Part shown: positions 1-10,397 of the stretch, piece by piece
Position numbering within the stretch: position 1 is the stretch's first letter
Layout: every line of letters begins with the position of its first letter
Source: Tulasnella sp. 424
Lineage: Eukaryota > Basidiomycota > Agaricomycetes > Cantharellales > Tulasnellaceae
DNA: 24,858 nt
NCBI GenBank assembly: GCA_019633425.1
Contig: WSUB01000320.1
Span: 1 to 24,858, forward strand
Direction: 5' to 3'
The notes under the pieces: model-generated
Told to the model about the DNA's origin: nothing
What the model saw: only the letters and a program-made list of their open reading frames with translations
Databases searched by the model: none
Program-made: the position numbers and the translations under genes

Positions 1-208
1 ATTCAGAACAGGAAGAAAGTACTGAAGAGTGTCGTATAAAGGCATGAAAAGTTTCGTTGGTTTTCCTTACAGACCAACAACTTCTACTCTTCCTGTCTTG
101 GCCACTCCTCAGTCGCCACACCCCTCTCCAACTACATACGCCAGTCAACCTTTCTCGCCCTCCAGCCGCTGCGCAACTTCCGGGCGTAACCTAACTTAAC
201 CGCACCAG
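1..208. other. No gene seen; 3' flank of the first gene
   Basis: No convincing coding frame, RNA gene or repeat was found here. It lies downstream of the stop codon of the minus-strand gene at 209-2176 and probably holds its 3' UTR and terminator. Confidence 0.4.
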
Positions 209-2176
209 TCAGCCTTGAGCTACTGCTATATAACCCAAGTACCACTCTTCTATAAAATCCCAAACATTATCAGGTTCATTCTGCATCCCTCCCATTCCGT
301 CCACCACATCACCCTCAAGTAGCCTCCCTGACTCTTGGAACACCCCTGCAACGCAATCTGAGAAGCCAAGTCCAATAATATGAATTGCATATTGAGGCTC
401 AAATTCTCCATCCTCTTTCTTCATATCTTGATCCCAGTCAATGAGAACCAGTTGGCTATTCCCTTGAAGCCCTACCCAGGAAGGCTGGATTTCATAGATC
501 AGACCCAGCTGCCAGTCACACCCAAAGTAAGCCCATCATTTCTACCTTGAACTCCCACCAAGCAACCTCAACATTCATCCTCCTTAGAAACTGCAGGACA
601 CTCTGAGAGCCAGAGGAAATGAGTAGATACAATTCAGTGATATCAGAAATTGAGGGGCGCACAATGAATTGCTGCAACTATTGATATTTGAGATGAGTGA
701 CTTGTAAGATGATGAGGACAGACAAATGTGACAAAGCAAACTCACCAACTTGCTTGACTCCTTGATGAGGATTTTAGACCGAGGATACTTCCAACAGAGA
801 AAGTAATGTCCCCCACCCCCAAAGAAACCACAAGCAAAGAGGGAATTAGATAACGTGCTTAATCATTCAGTTTGATAACTTCTCACTCACCAGGACAGAT
901 GTTCTACCCGGGCTGTTGGATGGGACTGAAGAAGTGATCTTGGTGGAGGTGTTAGTATTAACGAACTAGCCTAATCGTGTTGTCAAACTTACTCTGCGCT
1001 CCTGCCAAGGACGGCGCATACTCTCAACATCCATTGGGTTCTTTGTATAAAGGATGAGGTCTAAGCCAGACTAAGGATTAACGCTCCGCAATGCAACAAT
1101 TCTGCTCAGTCACCTATAGCAGATAACACAATGATTGTTGCTTTGTAATTGCCGCCTATAACACGAGCAATGCCTGGATGCCTGGGACAAGGTTTTAGCA
1201 ATTGAGGAAGCAGCAGAGGCTGAAGAAATCTTGCATTTGATTTAGTCGCTCTTTCAGATCTCGAGCGAATATCTGGAGAAGGAGCTAAGTCGCCTTGCGA
1301 ACAAGTTGAGAACAGTGAATGAACCTTTTCACTTGTTGGGTAATACTTCTTGACAATAACGGCTTGCTTATTGTATTTTGCGGCTTGAACCGAGCGAATG
1401 TCGTTCTCGTTTAGCTCGTATAGCGGTCGAATGGCAAGAGGAGCAATTGTCTAGGGAAGATGACCTGTCATCAATGGGTCTCGTGGAGTGATGACCAACT
1501 TGTCTTACAGGGCAATGGAGCTCCGAGCATCCTGAGATGTTCTCTTCCTTTGGAACCAGGGCTTGAATGAGTCGGTGTGTCTTTCGCGCCTCGAAGTTTG
1601 CCGAAAGCTGCCGAGGGATGAGCCAGTAGAACGTAGATGACCACAGGCCGAGAACGTACACCGAAGATTCGTATGGTGTAGTCAAGTTGCGAGCACAAGC
1701 GGTTGAACTCAGAGGCATCTGCTTTCGGCGAAAAAAAACGAAGCAAGCCATTCCGCTGACGCAAATTTTGTAGAGAATGGCTAATCTTGAGGAGCGTACT
1801 GATGACTTTGGTAAGAGCTAGTTTTGCGGTGACACTTCCTTGACCCACGATTCAAAGTTCTTGATGTCAACACGGTAGTTTCCTAGCGTGGCGCCATCCA
1901 AGTCTTGGGTATGATTGATGAGAACTCGCACAGCCTGGTCGACTCGCTCAGCCACCATAATGGCTGCCTCTTCATTATCTCTGAGAGCCTAATAATACGA
2001 TATGAGTGTCAGGGAAGTATGCAGTCGCCTCCCGTAATGCTTACCGTTACATGGTCACATATAGCGACGAGAATGCTTCCGATTGGCTTGAGAGCGGACA
2101 AGGCTGGAACGTCGCCGAAGGCGGCAATGAACTTGCCTGTTGTAGAGAAAATTTCGAGGGCTGAAGAGGTTGACAT
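209..2176 (-). CDS. MLKL/HeLo-like helical domain protein with kinase N-lobe-like segment (12 exons)
   Basis: Spliced exons: 2176-2045, 1988-1849, 1798-1660, 1607-1509, 1450-1325, 1272-1235, 1181-1114, 1060-993, 938-891, 787-746, 677-546, 508-209; 443 aa, all phases closing. Residues 1 to about 140 form amphipathic helices in the pattern of the MLKL_NTD/HeLo-like adaptor domain found in many Agaricomycete kinase and TPR proteins: a first helix on ALKPIGSILVAIC, later LLKISHSLQNLRQRNGLLRFF, then a helix ending in YTIRIFG. Residues 195-247 look like a kinase N-lobe: AVIVKKYY resembles the strand bearing the VAIK lysine, and HPGIARVIGG resembles the usual 'hP.iv.lig' strand. No HRD or DFG motif follows. 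The acidic, Trp-rich C-terminal 190 residues are not recognised. Intron 6 (1234-1182) is GC-AG; intron 11 (545-509) is only 37 nt and intron 9 is 103 nt. The family call is inferred; a pseudogene with fortuitously closing splices is less likely. Confidence 0.6.
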
Positions 2177-2587
2177 ACGATCCGGAGGTCGAGAGCTGAA
2201 GTGGTGGTGGTTGGGGTTTGTGGGATCGCCGGGAATTATAACACGCCTTTCGCACGAGGACTCGCCTCAAGGCCGAGCCGGTCTCACCTAAACGCCCTTT
2301 CGACAGTCCCGTACAGCGTGTAGTACATCCCGACGAGAAAGGTGTTCGGGGGTTCTGGAACAACGTGCAGAAAAGTCGTTGCAGGATGTATTGAAAATGT
2401 CGTTGGATGGAGGACTGGCTCTGAGAATCGCAAGTCTAAGCAGACTTTTGAACGAGTGTGCACCCATTCGTCCGAACTCGCCGGACCCTCGTCAATTTTC
2501 GAGCGATATTGCGTTATTTGGATGATTCGGGACAGGTGACGAGAGGGATGAGAAGAATCTAATGAGATGGCGCGGGAACATTCGTGA
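2177..2587. promoter_or_regulatory. Divergent upstream region
   Basis: This 411-bp stretch separates the minus-strand gene starting at 2176 from the plus-strand ARG5,6 remnant and should hold their promoters. Several short frames cross it in both directions, but none resembles a protein. No TATA box or operator stands out. Confidence 0.35.
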
Positions 2588-4556
<1,969 letters not shown>

Positions 4557-4700
4557 GGATGGTAAAGGTCGTCATGCAGGGACTCCTGCAATAGTGGTAG
4601 AGCTGAAGATGCGTTTGATGAGGGGTTTGTAGAGAAAGGTACCGGAGGCACGGGCGACGGTGAACAAGGGTTTTTTGATGAAGTTACCGGGCAGGAAGGT
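4557..4700. other. Stretch between the ARG5,6 remnant and repeat copy 1
   Basis: No coding frame is supported. It may contain the last eroded part of the ARG5,6 reductase domain or the left edge of the following repeat; the repeat boundary cannot be fixed from two copies alone. Confidence 0.3.
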
Positions 4701-5420
4701 TAACGGTGAGGTTGGTAGAGGGGGGCGCCGAAGGAGTGACGGTACGGGATGTTGGTGATGTCGAAAGATGTGGTGAAGTCAGCGGCTAGAGGACGGGGAC
4801 GCTGACTTGTTGACAAGCGCGGCGAGGGCGAAGTTCGAGGGCGGCATGGGTTTGGAAAATGGGAACGTTGAAAGAGGTGTTGTGACGTCAGTGGCCCCAG
4901 GGGAAGGAAGGGGGACGCCTATGGGAAGGGTGTGTTGGCGGGGAGGGAGACGCCAATAGCCAGATATGGAAGGAAGGGAACGCTGATGGAGAAAGGAATG
5001 CTGACGACGCAGTCATGGGACGCCAATGGATGCTGAGGGGACGCTAGCTGAGCGGTGCCGAGGTGACACGCCGATGCATGTAGAGGGGACGCCAATAATT
5101 GGTAACGAAACTGCGGGTAGCAGCGTCCCACAGTAGTACCGGAGAACTCGGAAGGACGTCGATCTTATTTCTCAGGAACCAGACCAGGAATTGCTTAGGT
5201 AAGACCACCGTTGGAATCGTATGGTCAAGGGCTATACGTTAGTACTATTTAAAGTAGGGTTCGGTTTATTACAATTGCTCTGTTATTGAAGGGAATCGAC
5301 CTCGGGTGAAATTTATCAGCCGCAGTCGACGATTGTTCTTAGGGTACTGTAGCAAAGGGTAGCGATCACAAGCGGAACTGGGAGGCAGGGGAACTGAGTA
5401 ACTGCTCTCTCCATTAAGTA
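4701..5420 (+). repeat. Dispersed GGGGACGC-rich repeat, copy 1
   Basis: This is a gene-free element packed with variants of GGGGACGC followed by CCAA, CGAA or TGA, for example near 4722, 4794, 4909, 4947, 4978, 5017, 5039 and 5085. Near 5123 the motif appears once in reverse (GCGTCCC), just before a tail with TCTCAGGAACCAGA, TTGCTTAGGTAA, TTGGAATCGT and AAGGGCTA. The same order of blocks recurs in the same orientation at 7957-8760, so the two are copies of one element. No ORF resembling a transposase or reverse transcriptase is present, so it looks non-autonomous. Target-site duplications and exact ends were not identified; the right limit is an estimate. Confidence 0.7.
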
Positions 5421-5714
5421 AAGGTGGTGGACTGAGTTCAGGGCGCGTTGAACCTTAGACGCAGCCGGAAGGACCCTGGCCGCCGCGTAGGTAATGAAAA
5501 ACGAAATCGACTGATGAATAACACTCCCTAGTCGCCTACCGTAGCGCTGGAACTGGCTATGAGAACGGAGGAAGTGCTTGTTCGAAACGACTCGCGGACA
5601 CCCGTGCGGCGGTTCACGTCAAGGATACCGCATCATCCGATGCATCCAAAAGAATGTATAAAGTTGCAAGCGACAAGAGACACAAGCTTAAGGAAGTCCC
5701 AAAGTAGTATCTTT
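5421..5714. other. 3' flank of the CE1 gene
   Basis: This lies between repeat copy 1 and the stop codon of the minus-strand esterase. A 65-codon open frame at 5559-5756 resembles nothing and overlaps the last exons of the esterase on the other strand. The stretch probably holds the esterase 3' UTR. Confidence 0.4.
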
Positions 5715-7289
5715 TCAGAGGCATTGGGAGTAATAATCTATTGGGAACTGAGGTAAGTATTAGTTTTCCGATCGGTGCCGAGGTCAACGTACCGTTGGTA
5801 TACTTGCAAGTGTATGGAGCCGCGCAGACGGTCGGACCAGTATAGTATATTCCTAATCATATGGATTTCGTCAGCGTAAACGTCAATCAGAGGCAATGGT
5901 CAACGAACCTGCACATTGGCCTGCGATGCAGGAAAATAGACCCCATCAGCATCGTTCTCAAAGCTAAAATGACCCAGTGCGTACCATATTGTGACTGAGT
6001 CGCACCATTGGCCGTCGTTGTAGTCGTAGTGGTCGTGGAGGTCTTAGTGGTGCTGGTAGTAGTTGCACCCCCAGTGGTGGTGGTGGTAGTGGTTGTTCCA
6101 CTAGTAGTGACGCAGCTAGGGCCGCCGGATGTGATTCCGAACCATTGCAGGTCGATGCTCTCATGGACAGGAACAGTGTGGCCAACGCCGGCAGCCGAGT
6201 AGGCTTGCACGACGCAACCATAGGAGGTGTGAGTGTAGCCGGACTGGGGATCGTTCTGCGTGGTGGTCGTCGGGGTGACCGATTGGCCGAGAACGTTGGT
6301 CCACTCGTTGATTTCTTGTTGCAAGTTAGGATAGTACAAGGTCGTGTCGCTTGAATAGGAGATTGATTAGGTGAGACTAGATGAGCTCTATCGTTGGTAC
6401 TCACGCGGTTCCGTGCCAGAGCATCATTCTCGGGCGAGGTCCCGAGTACCCGGGATAGGCAGCGCGGACAAGGTCACCCTAAAGAAATCATATTAGCGAG
6501 CAAATTTGAGCAATTTGAGCACAGCAGCGCTCACCCATTGCTGCGGGGTCATGGAAACATCACCGTCGGCACAAGCGCTATTCCAGTCGCTGCTACCAGC
6601 GAAACAAGCGAAAGGCACGCCGGAGTAGGCGGAGGCAGCTTGGAAAAGATTGGGATACTTGAAAATGGCGCAGTTAATAAGGCGACTTTCTGATTCAAAT
6701 GAACGAAGCTCACGGAACCAGCCATGACGTTGGTCATCATAGCACCGGACGACGTGCCAGTAACATAGACGCGGTTTGCATTAACCCCCCAGGTGCTGAT
6801 GGCGTAGGTGACCATCGAAGCAATGCCTTGAGAATCGCCACCACCGTTGTGCGATAAAGTTTGAGGTCTGAGTGCAAGAGAGGTTTTATTTAGCGATTCT
6901 TTTGATACATTTTGACCAGCACTTACGTATTAACGTCGAAGCATTTGCCGCTTCGAGGCGAGTCCGGATAGATGACGATGTACCCGTAAGTGTCAGCGAG
7001 GGTGGCGTATTGCGTGCCGCTGAAATATGCCTGGGCCGATCCCGTGCAATAGTGGATAGCTACGATGAGAGCTGGGTTGGCCGCGACATTGGTAGGCTTA
7101 TAGTAATAAAAGCCTGTCTCGCGAAAGGTATTTAGTGCATCCGTGAGCGGTACATTGTGGCATGCTGCACGTACCGACGTTGTTCGGATTGGTTCCGAAG
7201 CTGCCTGTGACCTGTTGAAGGGAGCTGGAGAGAGCGTTGGCGCCGATGACAGCAGCCAAAGTTGCGTAGACAGTCTTGAAAGATACCAT
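5715..7289 (-). CDS. Secreted CE1 acetyl xylan/feruloyl esterase with C-terminal CBM1 (9 exons)
   Basis: Predicted to remove acetyl or feruloyl groups from plant xylan outside the cell, anchored to cellulose by its CBM1. Exons: 7289-7175, 7113-6927, 6867-6714, 6657-6535, 6478-6405, 6349-5985, 5920-5909, 5852-5793, 5737-5715; 370 aa. Residues 1 to about 20 are a signal peptide. The CE1/PHB-depolymerase-like fold follows, with IVAIHYCTGSAQAYF, nucleophile Ser140 in G-T-S-S-G, Asp219 (HGTADTTL) and His275 (GVGHTVP) as the likely triad. A Thr-rich linker spans about 300-335. Residues 338-370 are a CBM1 with Cys342, 353, 359 and 369 and binding-face Tyr339, 365 and 366; Ala343 and Tyr346 stand where glycines are usual. 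One CBM1 exon is only 12 nt. The start is set by the signal peptide and a TATA box upstream. Acetyl xylan versus feruloyl specificity cannot be told from sequence. Confidence 0.92.
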
Positions 7290-7342
7290 GTTTTAACACG
7301 AGTTCAGTTGTGCTTGCTTAAAGTCGACCTTTCAAAGTCGTG

Positions 7343-7350
7343 ATTTTATA
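7343..7350 (-). promoter_or_regulatory. TATA box of the CE1 gene
   Basis: On the minus strand this reads TATAAAAT, 54 bp upstream of the esterase ATG. Spacing and sequence suit a core promoter of a strongly inducible secreted-enzyme gene. Confidence 0.6.
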
Positions 7351-7956
7351 GTCGAGAAATAGTGGCGAAACTTCTTGCCCCATGCTGATCGACCCCGTCA
7401 CGACAGCCAAGCACCGAGGATCGTCCTTTCCGAAACCAGCAAAAAAGTCATCTGCTGCGCATAGTTTCCGGTTCCTGAGACATGCTCTGGCTTCTCTTCA
7501 TAAAGAGAAGCCATAGAATGTGTCGGTATACTATTAATGGATGGGTCGGTGGGACGAATGGGGTTCGACCGGCATACCTCCGATTTCGGATTCACACTCG
7601 CTGCTCTACTAATTGCCCCTTCCTTGGCTAGCGAATATCTCCATATGGATCGTCAGCGACAAATGCGCTTCAACTGCGTTGCAGCAGAAGCTTTGAGAAG
7701 GTTGACCAACCATCCCGAAAGTTTCCCTGGTATCTCCGACGAACCAGCTATACTTGGCAATTTTCAGACCGCCGGCACCCCTCTGAAAGCGCGAGCTTAT
7801 TTTTAGACGTACGGGACGGCTCGGAGGAGACAGGATATGTCAAAACTTTCGTAGGTCACTTGAGCAGGATTTTTGCGAGGTTATCGTGCAGGAAGGGATA
7901 TCGAAGGTGCGAAGAACGTTTGCATACGTAATTGCCTAGTGGTGTTGACGATATGA
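7351..7956. promoter_or_regulatory. Upstream region of the CE1 gene
   Basis: About 600 bp between the TATA box and repeat copy 2, presumably the regulatory region of the esterase. I saw no clear XlnR-type GGCTAA site. A 89-codon plus-strand frame at 7537-7806 resembles no protein and is not called. Confidence 0.35.
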
Positions 7957-8760
7957 ACGGTGAGGTTGATCCAGGGGGACGCCGAAGGGTGATGGCCGTG
8001 AAGCACGTGACGGGTATTGGTGGTGAAAAGATGTGGTGATGTTAGTGGATAGGATGTTGAGGCCGGGGGACGCTGATTTGTCGACGAGTGTCGGCGAGGG
8101 TGAAGGTGTTTGCTGGGGTTTGTCGAGCCGAGGGCATGCCGATAGTAGCGGGGTGGCTGTGCCAGAGCATGGGCTCGGGGAGAAAAGAAGTGGAAGAAGG
8201 GGGACGCCTATATATGGGAAGGGACATGGGGACGCCAAGGGCCCGATAAGGAAGGACGCCGAAGCGTTTGAGGAGGGGACGCTTTGGGACAGCCGTGACG
8301 GTGCCGGTGTTATGTAACATGTCACAATGTATGATCATGATGTCATCGAGGGGACGCGAATGAAGGAGACGTCGACGACGGAAAGGAACGAGAAAACGGG
8401 ACGCTAGCCGCAGAAGGGACGCTAATCCCCGGGGGACGCCATTTAGCGATAAGCGTCCCCTCTCAAGCCGATAAGCGTCCCCTCTCCAGTAGATAAGCGT
8501 CCCCTCAACTGATAAGCGTCCCTCTACAAAAAACGGTTGGGGGACCTCAATTTTGCTGCCCCCATATCTCAAGAACCAGACGGCCGATCGCTTAGGTAAT
8601 GATACCGTCGGAATCGCACATTAAAGGGCTACATTCTGCTGCTTTTATAATTGGAGGTTGTCCAAATGAATCCTTTCGTTTTCTTATGTATGCGACGGAA
8701 TCGACCCCCCACACCTGCAGCAAAATGTAGGAGACGAAGTCCCTTGAACCACTTGCCTGG
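7957..8760 (+). repeat. Dispersed GGGGACGC-rich repeat, copy 2
   Basis: This is the longest and best preserved copy. It opens with AACGGTGAGGTTG, as copy 1 does at 4703, and carries GGGGACGC-type units near 7974, 8065, 8199, 8228, 8254, 8275, 8350, 8398, 8416 and 8431. The orientation then flips to GCGTCCCC units (8448-8524), followed by the conserved tail (ATATCTCAAGAACCAGA at 8564, CGCTTAGGTAATGA, GTCGGAATCGCA, AAAGGGCTAC). No protein-coding capacity is visible. It lies upstream of the CE1 gene, which it flanks together with copy 1. Exact ends are not established. Confidence 0.75.
8448..8524 (+). repeat. Four tandem GATAAGCGTCCCCTC units, about 22-bp period
   Basis: Copies of GATAAGCGTCCCCTC start at 8448, 8470, 8492 and 8511; the last has one C fewer. 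The steps are 22, 22 and 19 bp. The unit is the reverse complement of the GGGGACGC units to its left. The unit at 8431 and the first tandem unit form an 8-bp inverted repeat (GGGGACGC/GCGTCCCC) around a 13-nt spacer at 8440-8452, a possible hairpin. Confidence 0.9.
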
Positions 8761-8953
8761 GCAGCGTCATCATCGCATCATCTCCTTTAATAGTCTTTCG
8801 GAAGTTATCCACCTATTTTGAGAACAAATACGCGTTGTTTGGTATGAAATTTAAAGTATGTTTCTGGACGTTAGTAGGCAGGCTGGGGACGCTGGCTGCT
8901 ACAAATTTCAAGTAGAGTTCATCGCCAGTACTAGTACTAAACACATGCACAAT

Positions 8954-9700
8954 CTATATAGACTCCCCTGCCGCCCTTCTAACCAATTCTGCGACTTTGT
9001 CGGGCAGGCTGACGAAGATAGTGTGACCCGTATTAAACGTCTCGGTCCTGAAGTCCACACCACTCCTTTCCACCATCATCTTCTGAACTTGAAGCGGAAC
9101 TGCCTTGTCATTCTCGGCGAACAGGTACGTCGTAGGGACGTGTCTCCAAGCCGCGTAAGTAGCCTTGCTCCAGAAAACTCTGTAGCTCTGTTTCTTCAAG
9201 CGTGCCGCGAGCCGTTCCGCGGTCTCGCGCGGTAAGTCGTTGTAAAAGGTTGCAATGGGGTCGATGGACACCACTATCGTCTTGTCCTCGTTGAGCTGGA
9301 ACTGAGGGGCTGGGCCTGTTTCTGGGTTAGCTGAGGGCGTGCCTTCGGGGATGAGGAAGGAAGCGCAGAGTATGAAGTGAACGACTCCTCCAGGTTTCCC
9401 TTGGCTCTCAAGGTCCGCCTTGGTCAAGCCTTTGATAGCTTCGCTGGCTGGGACTCCGCCATAGCTGTGCGCAAACACGACCACTTCAGAGCCTGCCTCG
9501 ACGCTGGGCGCTAAGGTGTTGCGGACCGCTGCGACGTCGGGCTCGAAGCCTTCTACGGGAGGAGATGCCCCAACACTTGGCAGGGAAACGCTAACGGTCT
9601 TGTAACCCAAGGACTGGAGGATGCTGGTGAGAGGATCAAAGACTTCTGGTCCATGCCACGCTCCAGGAACGAAGAGAATAGTTGGCTTGTTATGCGCCAT
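8954..9700 (-). CDS. Intronless alpha/beta hydrolase, 248 aa
   Basis: A single open exon encodes a complete alpha/beta-hydrolase-fold protein of the AB_hydrolase_1 type, probably a cytosolic esterase since no signal peptide is seen. The N-terminus has the strand and oxyanion-loop pattern TILFVPGAWHG. The nucleophile elbow is A-H-S-Y-G-G with Ser79; Ala77 replaces the first Gly of GxSxG, as in many members. The acid is probably Asp198 (AENDKAVP) and the base His226 (NTGHTIF). Length and motif order match plant methyl-esterase-like and bacterial or fungal small esterases; the substrate is unknown. It is the only intact gene in the window without introns. A TATA-like TATATA lies 51 bp upstream of the ATG. 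Confidence 0.95.
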   Translation of the reverse strand: MAHNKPTILFVPGAWHGPEVFDPLTSILQSLGYKTVSVSLPSVGASPPVEGFEPDVAAVRNTLAPSVEAGSEVVVFAHSYGGVPASEAIKGLTKADLESQGKPGGVVHFILCASFLIPEGTPSANPETGPAPQFQLNEDKTIVVSIDPIATFYNDLPRETAERLAARLKKQSYRVFWSKATYAAWRHVPTTYLFAENDKAVPLQVQKMMVERSGVDFRTETFNTGHTIFVSLPDKVAELVRRAAGESI

Positions 9701-9750
9701 TATGAACCTGAATTCGGGTTGAAAAGTCGTCCGGCTTTGGAGGTCAGGGA

Positions 9751-9756
9751 TATATA
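9751..9756 (-). promoter_or_regulatory. TATA-like box of the hydrolase gene
   Basis: TATATA lies 51 bp upstream of the ATG at 9700, nearly the same spacing as the TATA box of the CE1 gene. No other core element was recognised. Confidence 0.45.
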
Positions 9757-10137
9757 CCTCTGGACATATAGGAACTCACCAAGTCTGAACGATTCTGGAA
9801 TTCGAGAGGATAGAGCTCAGATGAGTGTGTTGTAAAGAGGATGGAGATTCCGAATCTTGAATTGACTTTATATACCGCTAGATGGCGAGCGGGCGCGAGC
9901 CATACCGGCACTCAACCACGGCATTGTCTGGCCGAGATCAGTGGAGTGCACGTGGATAACTGATAATTCGTGCTTTCATCTCCACCGCATAGCATTGTAT
10001 AAGGTCGCTATGTCCTCTTCTTCGGCCTGGCTGCTTTAACCCGTCGGTCTTGACCCTGGCCTTGAATGCCACAAAAGAACACGTGAACGGCAAACGTAGT
10101 ACGATTCTAAAAGTATATCAGAATGTGTGCCGACGTC
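9757..10137. other. Upstream region of the hydrolase gene
   Basis: About 380 bp without a supportable coding frame, between the hydrolase core promoter and a repeat fragment. Beyond possible regulatory sequence nothing is recognised. Confidence 0.35.
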
Positions 10138-10260
10138 ATGGGGGATGCCGGTCGATTCGGGGATTTCGACGACCGACGGAAGGCGAGGAGAAGGCGGGGA
10201 CTGATGGATATATATGCTAGGGGACGCGAGAGGGACGCCAAGGGCAAAACCCGGCAGTAC
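10138..10260 (+). repeat. Fragment of the GGGGACGC repeat
   Basis: The part at 10200-10250 (GATATATATGCTAGGGGACG, then AGGGACGCCAAGGGC) matches 8201-8241 of repeat copy 2 in block order and motif, and the corresponding part of copy 1 near 4909-4955. The tandem array and conserved tail are absent, so only an internal piece remains. It lies just downstream of the transcription-factor gene's 3' end. Confidence 0.55.
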
Positions 10261-10397
10261 TCCCTCAGCGACGAGAGCCGACAGACCAATTGGTACATCA
10301 TTATTCCATGAAGTACTAAAGAAACAGAATTGAAACCAAGCCATTCTCTAATGCTACACACATCCAAGTCCATAGTCCATCCAATTTACATAACGAC

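Noticed and set aside
1905..2291. 128-codon plus-strand open frame
   Set aside because: It overlaps exons 1-2 of the minus-strand MLKL-like gene, whose splicing and helical domain are better supported.
6008..6202. Valine-rich plus-strand open frame
   Set aside because: It is the antisense shadow of the Thr-rich linker of the CE1 esterase; ACC/ACT repeats read as GTG/GTA on the other strand.
7537..7806. 89-codon plus-strand open frame upstream of the esterase
   Set aside because: The translation resembles no protein, has no partner exons, and lies in the promoter region of a well-supported gene.
8033..8317. Open frames on both strands within repeat copy 2
   Set aside because: They arise from GC-rich repeat units; the translations are low-complexity and not shared with copy 1.
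8431..8460. Inverted GGGGACGC/GCGTCCCC pair as a Helitron 3' hairpin
   Set aside because: It lies well inside the element, followed by an array and about 200 bp of conserved tail, and no CTRR end adjoins it.
8697..8759. tRNA-like pol III boxes on the minus strand of repeat copy 2, suggesting a SINE
   Set aside because: GGGTCGATTCC is one base from a B box and CAGGCAAGTGG resembles an A box 52 nt before it. Copy 1 keeps only a poorer B-like site and has no A box, and no terminator T-run follows.
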